A stretch of DNA of 64,000 bases from positions 62,001-126,000 of the forward strand of contig JAATFX010000060.1 in NCBI GenBank assembly GCA_015654925.1, in the 5' to 3' direction. Below are positions 55,182 to 63,816 of this stretch, piece after piece (the stretch's first letter is position 1; every line of letters starts with the position of its first letter). The notes under the pieces were generated by a model. That model was not told where the DNA came from, searched no databases, and was given only the letters and a program-made list of their open reading frames with translations. The position numbers and the translations under genes are program-made. The stretch is from Enterobacterales bacterium. Its GTDB lineage: Bacteria > Pseudomonadota > Gammaproteobacteria > Enterobacterales > Enterobacteriaceae.

Positions 55182-56915
55182 TCAGCCGACCGTATCGTAA
55201 TCCGATACGGACGAGGCGTTGGAGTCGGATGATTGTCGGCTTACTAAGCGGCTAAAGGGAATTTTAGCAATATCCAGCGTTTGCATTGCCGATGTCTCGC
55301 CCTCGGCTGCGCCGGCCGCTATGCCACCGGTCGCCGAACCGCCCGCAGCCGTTACTTGACCGATTATCCCCCCCGCCAGGGTATTGCCGCCAATAGCCCC
55401 GCCTATTGCTCCGCCGGCCGTCAACCCTTCCGCCAGAAAACCGGCGGGCAGAAGTCCCGTTGATGATAATTTGCCGGGAAACAGGGATTCGAACAGGGCA
55501 GCCAGCGGGGTATTGGCAATATACAGTCTTAATGTCTGCGATAAACCGGCCGGCAAACTCGCCAACTGGCTGTAGCTGGCCCGCAGCACTTGCAGACCCG
55601 CCGGCAACGAAGCGGGCAGGCTGCTTACCTGGGTATAATCGATATGGATAATTTTTAACTCCGCCGGCAGGACGGCCGGCAGGCTGGCCAGCGCGGACTT
55701 GGTGGCATAAAGTTCCTGTAAGCCCGACGGTAAGTTTTCCGGCAAGCTATTGAGCGGCGTGTTATCGAGTTGCAGAATTTGCAGCCCGGCGGGCAAATTG
55801 CCTTGCAGGATGCTCAGGGGGGTATTATTGAGCTGTAAAGTCCGTAGCCCGGAAGGCAGGGTGTCCGGCAGACTGGTCAGGGATGTGTTATTCAACTGCA
55901 AAGTCTGTAATCCGGAAGGCAGGGTGTCCGGCAGGCTGCTCAGGGGGGTGTTATTTAGCTGCAAAGCCTGTAATCCGGAAGGCAGGGTGTCCGGCAGACT
56001 GGTCAGGGGGGTGTTATTTAGCTGCAAAGCCTGTAATCCGGAAGGCAGGGTGTCCGGCAGACTGGTCAGGGATGTGTTATTCAGCTGCAAAGTCTGTAGC
56101 CCGGAAGGCAGCGCGTCCGGCAGGCTGGTCAACCGGGTGGCGCTGAGATCCAAATTTTGCAGGTTCGGCGGCAACCGGGCCGGCAGGCTGTCCAGGGGCG
56201 TACGGTCTACCCGCAGCATCTGCAAAGCCGCCGGCAAAGCGTCCGGCAGGTTGGTCAGTTGGGTGCCGCTGGCGGACAACCCCCACAATGAGGCGGGAAG
56301 ATTGCCCGGCAGGCTCGCCAGGGGGGTATTATCCAGATGCAAGGCCTGCAACCCGGACGGCAGATTTTCCGGCAGGCTGGCCAGTTCGGAACCGCCGGCA
56401 AACAAGGTCCGCAATTGTTCAGGCAGGATTGCCGGCAGGGCGCTCAGCGGGCTGTTATCCAGGTGCAGCGCTATAAGCCCGACGGGGAGATTATCCGGCA
56501 ACTGCGTCAGCTTGGTGCCGGTGGCATACAGTATTTTCAACCCCGGCGGCAGACTGGCCGGCAAGCCGGCGAGGGCCGTGTTGTCCACGTGTAGTTCCTG
56601 CAACCCCTCCGGCAGGTTTTCCGGCAGGGCGGCGAGGGGGTTGTTGCCCGCTTTCAATTGAAGCACGTCGGGAGGCAAATTTTCCGGCAGGCTTGAAAGG
56701 TTCAGGCAATTTAAATTCAGGTAGTTGGCACGGCGCTCCAGGCAGTCTTTCAACCGGCTGACGGCGCTGTCGCGCAGTTCCGCATTGCCGGCCGGGGCCT
56801 GTTTGCTCCAATTATCCCATTGTTCGAACAGCACTTTATTTGGCGTTCCGGAGTGGTCAAATCCATTTACAGCGCCTGAGTTAAGGCCTGAGGGTGAGAG
56901 TGCGGGGATGTCCAT
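55182..56915 (-). CDS. Leucine-rich-repeat protein, YopM/SlrP/IpaH-type, candidate type III effector
   Basis: 577 residues, start at 56915 (MDIPALSPSG) set by GAGGAA six bases upstream. An N-terminal region without signal peptide contains the W-x-x-W segment and RDSAVSRLKDCLERR, as in SlrP/IpaH heads. About 19 repeats of 21 residues of the form LxxLxLxNTxLxxLPxxLPxG (roughly 64-479) follow. The last 98 residues have a Gly/Ala glycine-zipper stretch (about 500-540) and a Ser/Asp-rich end (SSDSNASSVSDYDTVG). The E3 ubiquitin ligase (NEL) domain of IpaH is absent, so it is more like YopM. No secretion genes, chaperone or hrp box are nearby, so the effector role is inference. Confidence 0.8.
   Translation of the reverse strand: MDIPALSPSGLNSGAVNGFDHSGTPNKVLFEQWDNWSKQAPAGNAELRDSAVSRLKDCLERRANYLNLNCLNLSSLPENLPPDVLQLKAGNNPLAALPENLPEGLQELHVDNTALAGLPASLPPGLKILYATGTKLTQLPDNLPVGLIALHLDNSPLSALPAILPEQLRTLFAGGSELASLPENLPSGLQALHLDNTPLASLPGNLPASLWGLSASGTQLTNLPDALPAALQMLRVDRTPLDSLPARLPPNLQNLDLSATRLTSLPDALPSGLQTLQLNNTSLTSLPDTLPSGLQALQLNNTPLTSLPDTLPSGLQALQLNNTPLSSLPDTLPSGLQTLQLNNTSLTSLPDTLPSGLRTLQLNNTPLSILQGNLPAGLQILQLDNTPLNSLPENLPSGLQELYATKSALASLPAVLPAELKIIHIDYTQVSSLPASLPAGLQVLRASYSQLASLPAGLSQTLRLYIANTPLAALFESLFPGKLSSTGLLPAGFLAEGLTAGGAIGGAIGGNTLAGGIIGQVTAAGGSATGGIAAGAAEGETSAMQTLDIAKIPFSRLVSRQSSDSNASSVSDYDTVG
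55860..56111 (-). repeat. Four near-identical 63-bp tandem units within the LRR gene
   Basis: Units at 55860, 55923, 55986 and 56049 differ from each other at only a few bases (for example GATGTG versus GGGGTG). They encode repeats LQ(T/A)LQLNNT(S/P)L(T/S)SLPDTLPSG. The near identity, including third positions, indicates recent duplication or gene conversion. Confidence 0.9.
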
Positions 56916-57062
56916 ATATTTCCTCATTTGGGGTGTGGCAGCAATTGCCGTTAAACACACCAAGCTTAGAAACAGAACCATGGATGGGCTAAGTCATTAT
57001 GGTTAAAGAGATGATAATGACGGGCTGGCGGGGGGATCTCGCGATTGCGGTCTTAGGCGGCT

Positions 57063-57096
57063 AAAAAAACGAAACCCCACCGGGGTGGGGTTCGTC
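57063..57096 (-). terminator. Intrinsic terminator of the porin gene
   Basis: On the minus strand GAACCCCACC-CC-GGTGGGGTTTC followed by GTTTTTTT, about 35 bases past the stop. The gap 56916-57130 holds this and the upstream region of the LRR gene; no other element recognised there. Confidence 0.85.
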
Positions 57097-57130
57097 AGCT
57101 ATCCGCAGCGGCCGCAAGACCGCTTTTAGA

Positions 57131-58204
57131 TTAGAACTGGTAGGTCAAGCCAACGCCAAACTGATCGTCGCTGGCGATACCCAGCGGGTTGTTATCATCA
57201 AGGCGGTTGATCTTGTAATCCGCATAGGCGCTCATGTTCTTATTAAAGAAGTAGGTCAGGGACGCGTCATAGTATTTCACCAGATCGGTGTCGCCCACGC
57301 CCTCAACATCTTTGGCTTTTGACTGGAAGTAACCGAACATCGGTTTCAGGCCAAAATCAAACAGGTAAGAGGCGATTGCTTCCACGTTTTGCGTTTTGTT
57401 GGCAAAACCGGCGGATTTAATCGGGGTCAGGTTGCGGCCTTCACCGTACAATGCGGCAAAATAAACGCCGGCATGGTCATATTTCACGCCGCCTGCCCAG
57501 ACGTCGGCGGTGTCGCCGTCGCCGTATTGCATGTTTTGCTGCACGGCGGTGCGTTTGGACGTGGCATAGGTGCCCAGCACGGTAATATCAATCGGGGTGG
57601 TATAAGATGCCGACACACCGTAGCCATCGCCGTTAGCCTTGCTGGCGGCACGGGCGTTGCTGGAGTTTTCGTCGTTCGCGCCCTGATACTGCAAACCAAA
57701 CTTCAGACCGTCAACCAGGCCAAAGAAGTTGTTGTTGCGATAGGTCAGCAGGCCGGTGGAACGACCGGTCATAAAGTTATCGGCGTAGCTGTAGGTCAGG
57801 TCATCAAAGATCGGCGCGGTATCGGTGATCGCCGCGACGTCGTAGGCGATGCCCCAGTTACGGCCGTAATCGATTGAACCAAAGTCTTTTAACTTCAAGC
57901 CGGCAAAGCCCAGACGGGTTTTGGTGCCGTTGGTGGCATCGGCGCCGCCTTCGGTATTGTTCGCCTGGACGTTGTATTCCCATTGGCCATAACCGGTCAG
58001 GTCATCGTTAATCTGGGTCTGGCCCTTAAATCCGAGGCGGACATAGCTGGCGTCGCCATCGATAGTTTTATTGTCGCTAAAATAATGACGCGCACGCGCA
58101 CTTCCGTAAAAATCCAGCTTATTACCGTCTTTGTTATAAATCTCTGCGGCGTGAAGAGCTGGAGTAATCAACGTGGCTAAAACGGCCAATGCTATCTTCT
58201 TCAT
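57131..58204 (-). CDS. General porin, OmpC/OmpF/PhoE family, with altered constriction loop
   Basis: 357-residue outer-membrane trimeric beta-barrel. Signal peptide ends TPALHA, mature start AEIYNKDGNKLDFYG, last residue Phe (VGLTYQF) as needed for BAM assembly. 16-strand pattern intact. Loop 3 departs from the family: after NWGIAYDV the usual PEFGGD constriction motif is replaced by a longer TDTAPIFDDLTYSYADNF. The first strand reads SARARHYFS, with added Arg. Located head-to-head with uxaC, so a role in uptake of acidic sugars is possible. Own terminator downstream. Confidence 0.9.
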   Translation of the reverse strand: MKKIALAVLATLITPALHAAEIYNKDGNKLDFYGSARARHYFSDNKTIDGDASYVRLGFKGQTQINDDLTGYGQWEYNVQANNTEGGADATNGTKTRLGFAGLKLKDFGSIDYGRNWGIAYDVAAITDTAPIFDDLTYSYADNFMTGRSTGLLTYRNNNFFGLVDGLKFGLQYQGANDENSSNARAASKANGDGYGVSASYTTPIDITVLGTYATSKRTAVQQNMQYGDGDTADVWAGGVKYDHAGVYFAALYGEGRNLTPIKSAGFANKTQNVEAIASYLFDFGLKPMFGYFQSKAKDVEGVGDTDLVKYYDASLTYFFNKNMSAYADYKINRLDDNNPLGIASDDQFGVGLTYQF

Positions 58205-58502
58205 TACTATATCCTTACCAAATACTCTCGAGTTTAAGTAAAAGGACTCATCCTATTGATGGCTGATGTCCTGGGCTAACCAGCATTTTTATTTGAAATT
58301 AAAGTTCAGATAACGCGCAGTTTTAGTTCAACCGATCTTACCCTGTCGTCTAATTTCGGAGGATAGTATCAGCTTAAGCAGCATGAAGATTGTGAACTTT
58401 TCATTAAATCAGTTAGTGACTCATTTTTTAGTGCTATACGCTACTCCGGCACCCGGGCCTATCGAGCGCGACGCTACATTAACTTGTCATACAGATTTAA
58501 AA

Positions 58503-58518
58503 GTTGAGTGCCATCACA
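58503..58518 (+). promoter_or_regulatory. Weak CRP-like site
   Basis: GTTGAGTGCCATCACA: right half-site perfect, left half 3 of 5. It is about 210 bases before uxaC. Hexuronate genes are CRP-dependent in E. coli, which makes it plausible. Confidence 0.35.
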
Positions 58519-58610
58519 AAAACCATTTTTATTTTAAGGGATAATAAATCGTCCCGTTAGCCGGGTGAAAGCCCTTAAGCTGACCTATGTATGTTGAGTT
58601 TTTGTTGATT

Positions 58611-58632
58611 TTGGTAGAAAAGACTGTACCAA
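58611..58632. promoter_or_regulatory. Inverted repeat TTGGTA-N10-TACCAA upstream of uxaC
   Basis: Two perfect 6-bp arms with the half-site sequence of ExuR/UxuR boxes but wider spacing. Possible second operator, or half-site of the promoter region. Confidence 0.4.
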
Positions 58633-58659
58633 CACCGGCAGGATGTGCATTTTTCTGCT

Positions 58660-58677
58660 AAATTGGTATAACACCTT
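58660..58677 (+). promoter_or_regulatory. ExuR/UxuR-type operator of uxaCBA
   Basis: AAATTGGTATAACACCTT closely follows the consensus AAATTGGTATACCAATTT in its left half and partly in the right. It is 49 bases before the uxaC ATG. Expected control: repression relieved by galacturonate or glucuronate. exuR is not in the window. Confidence 0.65.
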
Positions 58678-58726
58678 TCAACATTTAAGAAACATAACTC
58701 AAAGAAATAAAGGTGAGGAGCCTGAA

Positions 58727-60136
58727 ATGTCCCAGTTTTTAACTGAAGATTTTTTGTTGGATAGCGAATTTGCTCGCCGTTTGTATCATGATTATGCCGT
58801 CGACCAGCCGATTTATGACTTCCATTGCCATTTGCCGCCGGTGCAGATTGCTGAAGATTACCGTTTCAAGAATTTGTACGATATCTGGCTGAAAGGCGAT
58901 CACTATAAATGGCGCGCCATGCGCACCAATGGCGTGGCCGAGCGTTTTTGCACCGGCGACGCCGGCGACTTTGAAAAATTCGAAGCCTGGGCCAAGACGG
59001 TTCCCCATACCATCGGCAACCCGTTGTTCCATTGGACCCATCTGGAACTGCGCCGTCCGTTCGGCATCACCGATAAACTGCTGAACCCCGCCACCGCGCG
59101 CGAAATCTGGGATCGCGGCAATGAAATGCTGGCCCAGGACAATTTCTCCGCCCGCGGCATCATGAAACAGATGAACGTGAAGCTGGCCGGCACTACCGAT
59201 GACCCGGTGGATTCCCTGGTTTACCACAAAGCGGTGGCCGATGACGCCAGCTTCGACATTAAAGTGCTGCCCAGCTGGCGCCCGGATAAAGCCTTTAATA
59301 TAGAAGCGGAAGGCTTTAACGATTACCTGAAGCTGCTCGAAGCCGCCGCCGACACCGCCATCACCAGCTTCAGCTCCCTGACCGACGCGCTGAAAAAACG
59401 TCTGGACCATTTCGCCGCCCATGGCTGCAAGGTTTCCGACCATGCGCTGGACGTCGTGGTTTACGGCGAAGCGGACGAAAGCACCCTTAACGGCATCCTG
59501 GCCCGTCGTCTGGACGGCAAACTGCCCTCCAGGGATGAAATCGCGCAGTTCCGCACCGCGGTGCTGATGTTCCTGGGCAGCGAATACACCCGCCGCGGCT
59601 GGACGCAGCAATACCACATCGGCGCGCTGCGCAACAATAACACCCGCATGCTGAAACAGCTTGGCCCGGATACCGGCTTCGACTCCATTAACGACCAGCC
59701 GGTCGCCATGGCGCTGTCCCGTCTGCTGGACGCGCAGGCCCGTACCAACGCCCTGCCGAAAACCATTCTGTATTGCCTGAACCCGTCTGATAACGAAATT
59801 ATCGGCACCATGATCGGTAACTTCCAGGGTGAAGGCATGCCCGGCAAAATGCAGTTCGGTCCCGGCTGGTGGTTTAACGATCAGAAAGACGGCATGGAAC
59901 GCCAGATGCTGCAATTGGCCAACCTGGGCCTGTTGAGCCGTTTTGTCGGCATGCAGACCGACAGCCGCAGCTTCCTGTCCTATACCCGCCATGAATATTT
60001 CCGCCGCATTCTGTGCCGCATGCTGGGCCATTGGGTGGAAGCGGGCGAAGCGCCGGCGGATATCGACCTGCTGGGCGGGATGGTAAAAAATATATGTTTC
60101 GACAATGCGAAAAACTACTTCGCCATTGAGCTTTGA
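58727..60136 (+). CDS. uxaC: Uronate isomerase UxaC
   Basis: 469 residues (E. coli 470). Amidohydrolase-fold enzyme that turns D-glucuronate into D-fructuronate and D-galacturonate into D-tagaturonate. Metal site [29 protein letters not shown] and [11 protein letters not shown] are typical. Start 58727 (MSQFLT) with GAGGAG six bases upstream; the longer frame to 58643 crosses the ExuR box. First gene of uxaCBA. Confidence 0.95.
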   Translation: MSQFLTEDFLLDSEFARRLYHDYAVDQPIYDFHCHLPPVQIAEDYRFKNLYDIWLKGDHYKWRAMRTNGVAERFCTGDAGDFEKFEAWAKTVPHTIGNPLFHWTHLELRRPFGITDKLLNPATAREIWDRGNEMLAQDNFSARGIMKQMNVKLAGTTDDPVDSLVYHKAVADDASFDIKVLPSWRPDKAFNIEAEGFNDYLKLLEAAADTAITSFSSLTDALKKRLDHFAAHGCKVSDHALDVVVYGEADESTLNGILARRLDGKLPSRDEIAQFRTAVLMFLGSEYTRRGWTQQYHIGALRNNNTRMLKQLGPDTGFDSINDQPVAMALSRLLDAQARTNALPKTILYCLNPSDNEIIGTMIGNFQGEGMPGKMQFGPGWWFNDQKDGMERQMLQLANLGLLSRFVGMQTDSRSFLSYTRHEYFRRILCRMLGHWVEAGEAPADIDLLGGMVKNICFDNAKNYFAIEL

Positions 60137-60142
60137 TTCCGG

Positions 60143-60163
60143 GGGCGAGCCTTAGGCTCGCCC
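60143..60163 (+). terminator. Hairpin between uxaC and uxaB
   Basis: GGGCGAGCC-TTA-GGCTCGCCC, a perfect 9-bp stem just after the uxaC stop. A T-run lies about 12 bases further on, so it may be a partial terminator or an mRNA-stabilising element that lowers uxaBA expression. Confidence 0.5.
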
Positions 60164-60220
60164 GATGTAAACCCTATTTTTTATTATCCGCAGCCGGGTA
60201 ATTTTTAAGGTAAATTTCGC

Positions 60221-61672
60221 ATGCAAACGCTAAATCGTCAAAACTTTCCCGGACCCCGGTACACCACGCGTGTCATACAGTTCGGCGAGGGGAATTTTTT
60301 ACGCGCATTTATCGACTGGCAGTTGGATCTGCTCAATGAACATACCGATCTGGACGCCGGCATCGTTATCGTCCGTCCGATCAATACCGATTTCCCGCCG
60401 TCGCTCAGCACCCAGGACGGCCTGTACACCACGGTTATCCGCGGCCTGAATGAACAGGGCGAAGCGGTGCGCGAGCCCAGGCTTATCCGTTCGGTTAACC
60501 GTGAAATCAATATCTATCACGAATTCGACGATTACCTGGCCCTGGCGCGCGACGCCAATATTCGGTTTGTCTTTTCCAACACCACCGAAGCCGGTATCAG
60601 CTACCAGGCCGGCGACAAGCTGACCGATACGCCGCCCGCCAGCTATCCGGCCAAGCTGACCCGTCTGCTGTTTGAACGTTTCAGCCATTTTGACGGCGCC
60701 GCCGATAAAGGCTGGGTGCTGGTGCCGTGCGAGCTTATCGACTATAACGGCGACGCGCTGAAGGAACTGGTGCTGCGTTATGCCCAACAATGGGCGCTGC
60801 CGGTCGAATTCACCACCTGGCTCAATGAAAACAATACCTTTTGCTCCACCCTGGTCGACCGTATCGTTACCGGCTACCCGCGCGGTGAAGTGGAAGAACT
60901 GCAGGCCGAACTGGGCTACCAGGATACCTTCCTGGATACCGCCGAGTATTTCTATCTGTTTGTTATCCAGGGACCGCAGTGGCTGGCCAAGGAACTGCGC
61001 CTGGACCAAATGGACCTGAACGTGCGTATTGTCGACGACATCAAGCCCTACAAGGAACGCAAGGTCGCCATCCTGAACGGCGCGCACACCGCGCTGGTGC
61101 CGGTCGCGTTCCTGTCCGGCCTGGACACCGTCGGCGAATCAATGAACGATAAACTGATAAGCAGCTTTGTGGAAAAGACCATTGCCGAAGAGATCGTGCC
61201 GGTGCTGGATCTGCCCCATGACGAACTGACCTCGTTTGCCCAGGCGGTGCTGAGCCGTTTCCGCAACCCGTTTATCCAGCATCAGTTATTGTCCATCTCG
61301 CTTAACGGCATGACCAAATTCCGTACCCGCATCCTGCCGCAGCTGCTGTCCTACCGTGAAAAACAGGGTGAACTTCCGGCCCGACTGACCTTCGCCCTGG
61401 CCGCGCTTATCGCGTTTTACCACGGCGAGCGCAACGGCGAAAGCTACCCGGTGCAGGATGATGAAAAATGGATCACCCGTTTCAAATCGCTTTGGAGCGG
61501 TGTGGACAAAGGCGAGGTGGCTTTAAGCACCTTGGTAAATGAGGTATTGGGTGATACAGAGCATTGGGAACAGGATCTGCTCAAGGTTCCCGGCCTGGCG
61601 AAACAGGTTGAACAGCAGCTGCAGGCCATTATCGACCAAGGCATGCGCGCTGCCGTTTCAGCCTATTGCTGA
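60221..61672 (+). CDS. uxaB: Tagaturonate reductase (altronate oxidoreductase) UxaB
   Basis: 483-residue NADH enzyme of the mannitol-dehydrogenase family that reduces D-tagaturonate to D-altronate. Cofactor segment [23 protein letters not shown]; substrate region [26 protein letters not shown] lies ten bases before the ATG. Ends 17 bases before uxaA. Confidence 0.95.
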   Translation: MQTLNRQNFPGPRYTTRVIQFGEGNFLRAFIDWQLDLLNEHTDLDAGIVIVRPINTDFPPSLSTQDGLYTTVIRGLNEQGEAVREPRLIRSVNREINIYHEFDDYLALARDANIRFVFSNTTEAGISYQAGDKLTDTPPASYPAKLTRLLFERFSHFDGAADKGWVLVPCELIDYNGDALKELVLRYAQQWALPVEFTTWLNENNTFCSTLVDRIVTGYPRGEVEELQAELGYQDTFLDTAEYFYLFVIQGPQWLAKELRLDQMDLNVRIVDDIKPYKERKVAILNGAHTALVPVAFLSGLDTVGESMNDKLISSFVEKTIAEEIVPVLDLPHDELTSFAQAVLSRFRNPFIQHQLLSISLNGMTKFRTRILPQLLSYREKQGELPARLTFALAALIAFYHGERNGESYPVQDDEKWITRFKSLWSGVDKGEVALSTLVNEVLGDTEHWEQDLLKVPGLAKQVEQQLQAIIDQGMRAAVSAYC

Positions 61673-61689
61673 AAGCAAAAAGGTTAATT

Positions 61690-63177
61690 ATGAATATTAT
61701 TAAAATTCATTCTTTAGACAATGTGGCGGTCGCCCTGCAAGACCTCGATACGAATGAAACGGTAGAAATCGGCGGCGTCACCATCACGCTGCCCCAGCCT
61801 GTCGCCCGGGGGCATAAATTCGCCCTGGCGCCGATAGGCGAGGGTGAAATGATCGTGAAATATGGCCTGCCCATCGGCCATGCGCTGTCCGACATCGCAC
61901 CGGGTCAGCATATTCATTCGCAAAACGCCAAGACGAATCTTAGCGATCTGGATCAATATCAGTACCTGCCGGATTTTAAAACCCTGCCGGCGCAGATGCC
62001 CGATCGCGAGATCCAGGTTTACCGCCGCGCCAACGGCGAGGTGGGTATCCGCAATGAACTGTGGATCCTGCCGACCGTCGGCTGCGTTAACGGTATTGCC
62101 AAACAGATCCAGCAGCGTTTTTTAAAGGAAACCTTTGGCGCCGAGGATATCGACGGCGTTCATTTGTTTACCCACCCGTTCGGCTGTTCGCAACTGGGGC
62201 AGGATCATGAAAACACCCGCACCATGCTGCAAAACATGGTACGCCATCCGAATGCCGGCGCGGTGCTGGTGATTGGTTTGGGATGCGAAAACAATCAGGT
62301 CGACGTGTTCCGCACCACGCTTGGCGAGTATGATCCGCAACGGGTGACCTTTATGGTCTGCCAGCAGCAGGATGATGAAGTGGAGGCGGGGCTGGAGTGC
62401 CTGCGCGCGCTGTACCTGGCGATGCGCGAAGATAAGCGCCAGCCGGGGAAACTCAGCGAGCTGAAATTCGGCCTCGAATGCGGCGGTTCGGACGGATTGT
62501 CCGGCATTACCGCCAATCCCCTGCTGGGGCGCTTCTCGGATTATGTGATAGCCAACGGCGGCACCTCGGTTTTAACCGAAGTACCGGAAATGTTCGGCGC
62601 CGAGCGTATCCTGATGAGCCGCTGCCGTGACGAGGCGACGTTTGAAAAGACCGTGCATATGGTCAATGATTTCAAACAATATTTTATTGCCCATCAGCAG
62701 CCGATTTATGAAAACCCATCGCCGGGGAATAAGGCCGGCGGTATCACCACTCTTGAGGAGAAATCCCTCGGCTGTACGCAAAAAGCCGGCCAGAGCAAGG
62801 TGATGGACGTGCTGAAATACGGGGAACGCCTGCATGTGCCGGGCCTTAACCTGGTCAGCGCGCCGGGCAACGACGCGGTAGCCACCAGCGCGCTGGCGGG
62901 CGCGGGATGCCATATGGTGTTGTTCAGCACCGGACGCGGCACGCCTTACGGCGGTTTTGTGCCGACGGTTAAGCTTGCCACCAACAGCGAACTGGCGGCG
63001 AAAAAGCCCCATTGGATCGATTTCGACGCCGGCCGGTTGATTCACGGCGTGGCGATGGATCAGGTGCTGGCGGAGTTTGTCGATTTAATCGTCGCCATCG
63101 CCAATGGCAAGCACTCGCGTAATGAGGTCAACGATTTCCGGGAACTGGCTATATTTAAAAGCGGCGTGACGTTGTAA
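61690..63177 (+). CDS. uxaA: Altronate dehydratase UxaA
   Basis: 495-residue Fe-dependent enzyme converting D-altronate to 2-keto-3-deoxy-D-gluconate. N-terminal SAF domain (about 1-95) with GLPIGHALSDIAPGQHIHSQN, then the GD_AH domain with FGLECGGSDGLSGITANPLLG and the Cys-containing HPFGCSQLG and EEKSLGCTQK. Start 61690 (MNIIKI), which fits the SAF domain. Last gene of the operon before an intrinsic terminator. Confidence 0.95.
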   Translation: MNIIKIHSLDNVAVALQDLDTNETVEIGGVTITLPQPVARGHKFALAPIGEGEMIVKYGLPIGHALSDIAPGQHIHSQNAKTNLSDLDQYQYLPDFKTLPAQMPDREIQVYRRANGEVGIRNELWILPTVGCVNGIAKQIQQRFLKETFGAEDIDGVHLFTHPFGCSQLGQDHENTRTMLQNMVRHPNAGAVLVIGLGCENNQVDVFRTTLGEYDPQRVTFMVCQQQDDEVEAGLECLRALYLAMREDKRQPGKLSELKFGLECGGSDGLSGITANPLLGRFSDYVIANGGTSVLTEVPEMFGAERILMSRCRDEATFEKTVHMVNDFKQYFIAHQQPIYENPSPGNKAGGITTLEEKSLGCTQKAGQSKVMDVLKYGERLHVPGLNLVSAPGNDAVATSALAGAGCHMVLFSTGRGTPYGGFVPTVKLATNSELAAKKPHWIDFDAGRLIHGVAMDQVLAEFVDLIVAIANGKHSRNEVNDFRELAIFKSGVTL

Positions 63178-63203
63178 ATATCCGTTGGGATCCTTACTAT
63201 AAG

Positions 63204-63242
63204 AACGGCGTTTCAAATTTATGAAGCGCCGTTTTCTTTTTC
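63204..63242 (+). terminator. Intrinsic terminator after uxaA
   Basis: AACGGCG-TTTC...GAAG-CGCCGTT followed by TTCTTTTTC, 26 bases after the uxaA stop. Ends the uxaCBA transcript. Confidence 0.8.
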
Positions 63243-63273
63243 TTGTTTCGCCAAATTATAGGAACGCCGTGCC

Positions 63274-63816
63274 ATGAGCCTTTACTGGGTCGCTCAGGGC
63301 GTGGGGGTGTTGGCATTTTTTGTCGGCATCACCATGTTTATTAAACGTGACGATCGTAAGTTCAAACTGCAGCTCGCGCTTTACAGCTTTATCATCGGTT
63401 GCCATTTCTTTTTGATGGGCGCCAACGCCGCGGGGATGAGCGCGGTGCTGAATGCGTTGCGCACGGTGATTTCCACCCGTACCCGCAACATCCTGGTGAT
63501 GTTTGTGTTTATCATCCTGACCCTGGCGCTCGGGCTGTCCGAGGTCAAGCACGCCGTTGAACTGCTGCCCATTGTCGGCACGGTCATCAGCACCTGGGCG
63601 CTGTTCCGCACCCGCGGGCTGACCACCCGCTGCGTGATGTGGTGTTCCACCGCCGGCTGGGTCACGCATAATATCTGGCTTGGCTCCATCGGCGGCTCGC
63701 TTATCGAAGGCAGTTTCCTTATCGTCAATGGCATTAATATCGTACGTTTTCGCCGTATGCAATTACGCGGCATAGATCCATTCGCCGCGGAACATACCGC
63801 CGTTTCCACGCGTTAA
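63274..63816 (+). CDS. ygjV: Inner-membrane protein YgjV
   Basis: 180-residue protein with about six hydrophobic helices. [51 protein letters not shown] and [23 protein letters not shown] align with E. coli YgjV, which is also next to uxaA. Function unknown (YgjV/imp family). Its stop overlaps the convergent alx/terC gene by three bases. Confidence 0.9.
   Translation: MSLYWVAQGVGVLAFFVGITMFIKRDDRKFKLQLALYSFIIGCHFFLMGANAAGMSAVLNALRTVISTRTRNILVMFVFIILTLALGLSEVKHAVELLPIVGTVISTWALFRTRGLTTRCVMWCSTAGWVTHNIWLGSIGGSLIEGSFLIVNGINIVRFRRMQLRGIDPFAAEHTAVSTR

Larger units (their letters stand above)
58205..58726. other. Divergent regulatory region between porin and uxaC, no gene
   Basis: 522 AT-rich bases with the promoters of both genes. 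Supported elements are the ExuR-type box, an inverted repeat at 58611 and a weak CRP-like site at 58503. I found no open frame and could not identify a MicC/MicF-like RNA. Confidence 0.65.

Noticed and set aside
55860..56111. CRISPR-like regular repeats
   Set aside because: Units are contiguous 63-bp in-frame coding repeats without unique spacers or nearby cas genes.
55750..56661. 303-codon plus-strand frame with Cys/Arg/Gly repeats opposite the LRR gene
   Set aside because: The repetition mirrors the LRR repeats on the other strand; no start site support.
56916..56981. Signal-peptide-like N-terminus MVLFLSLVCLTAIAA for the LRR protein
   Set aside because: No Shine-Dalgarno before it, whereas GAGGAA is well placed for the ATG at 56915, and family heads begin near that residue.
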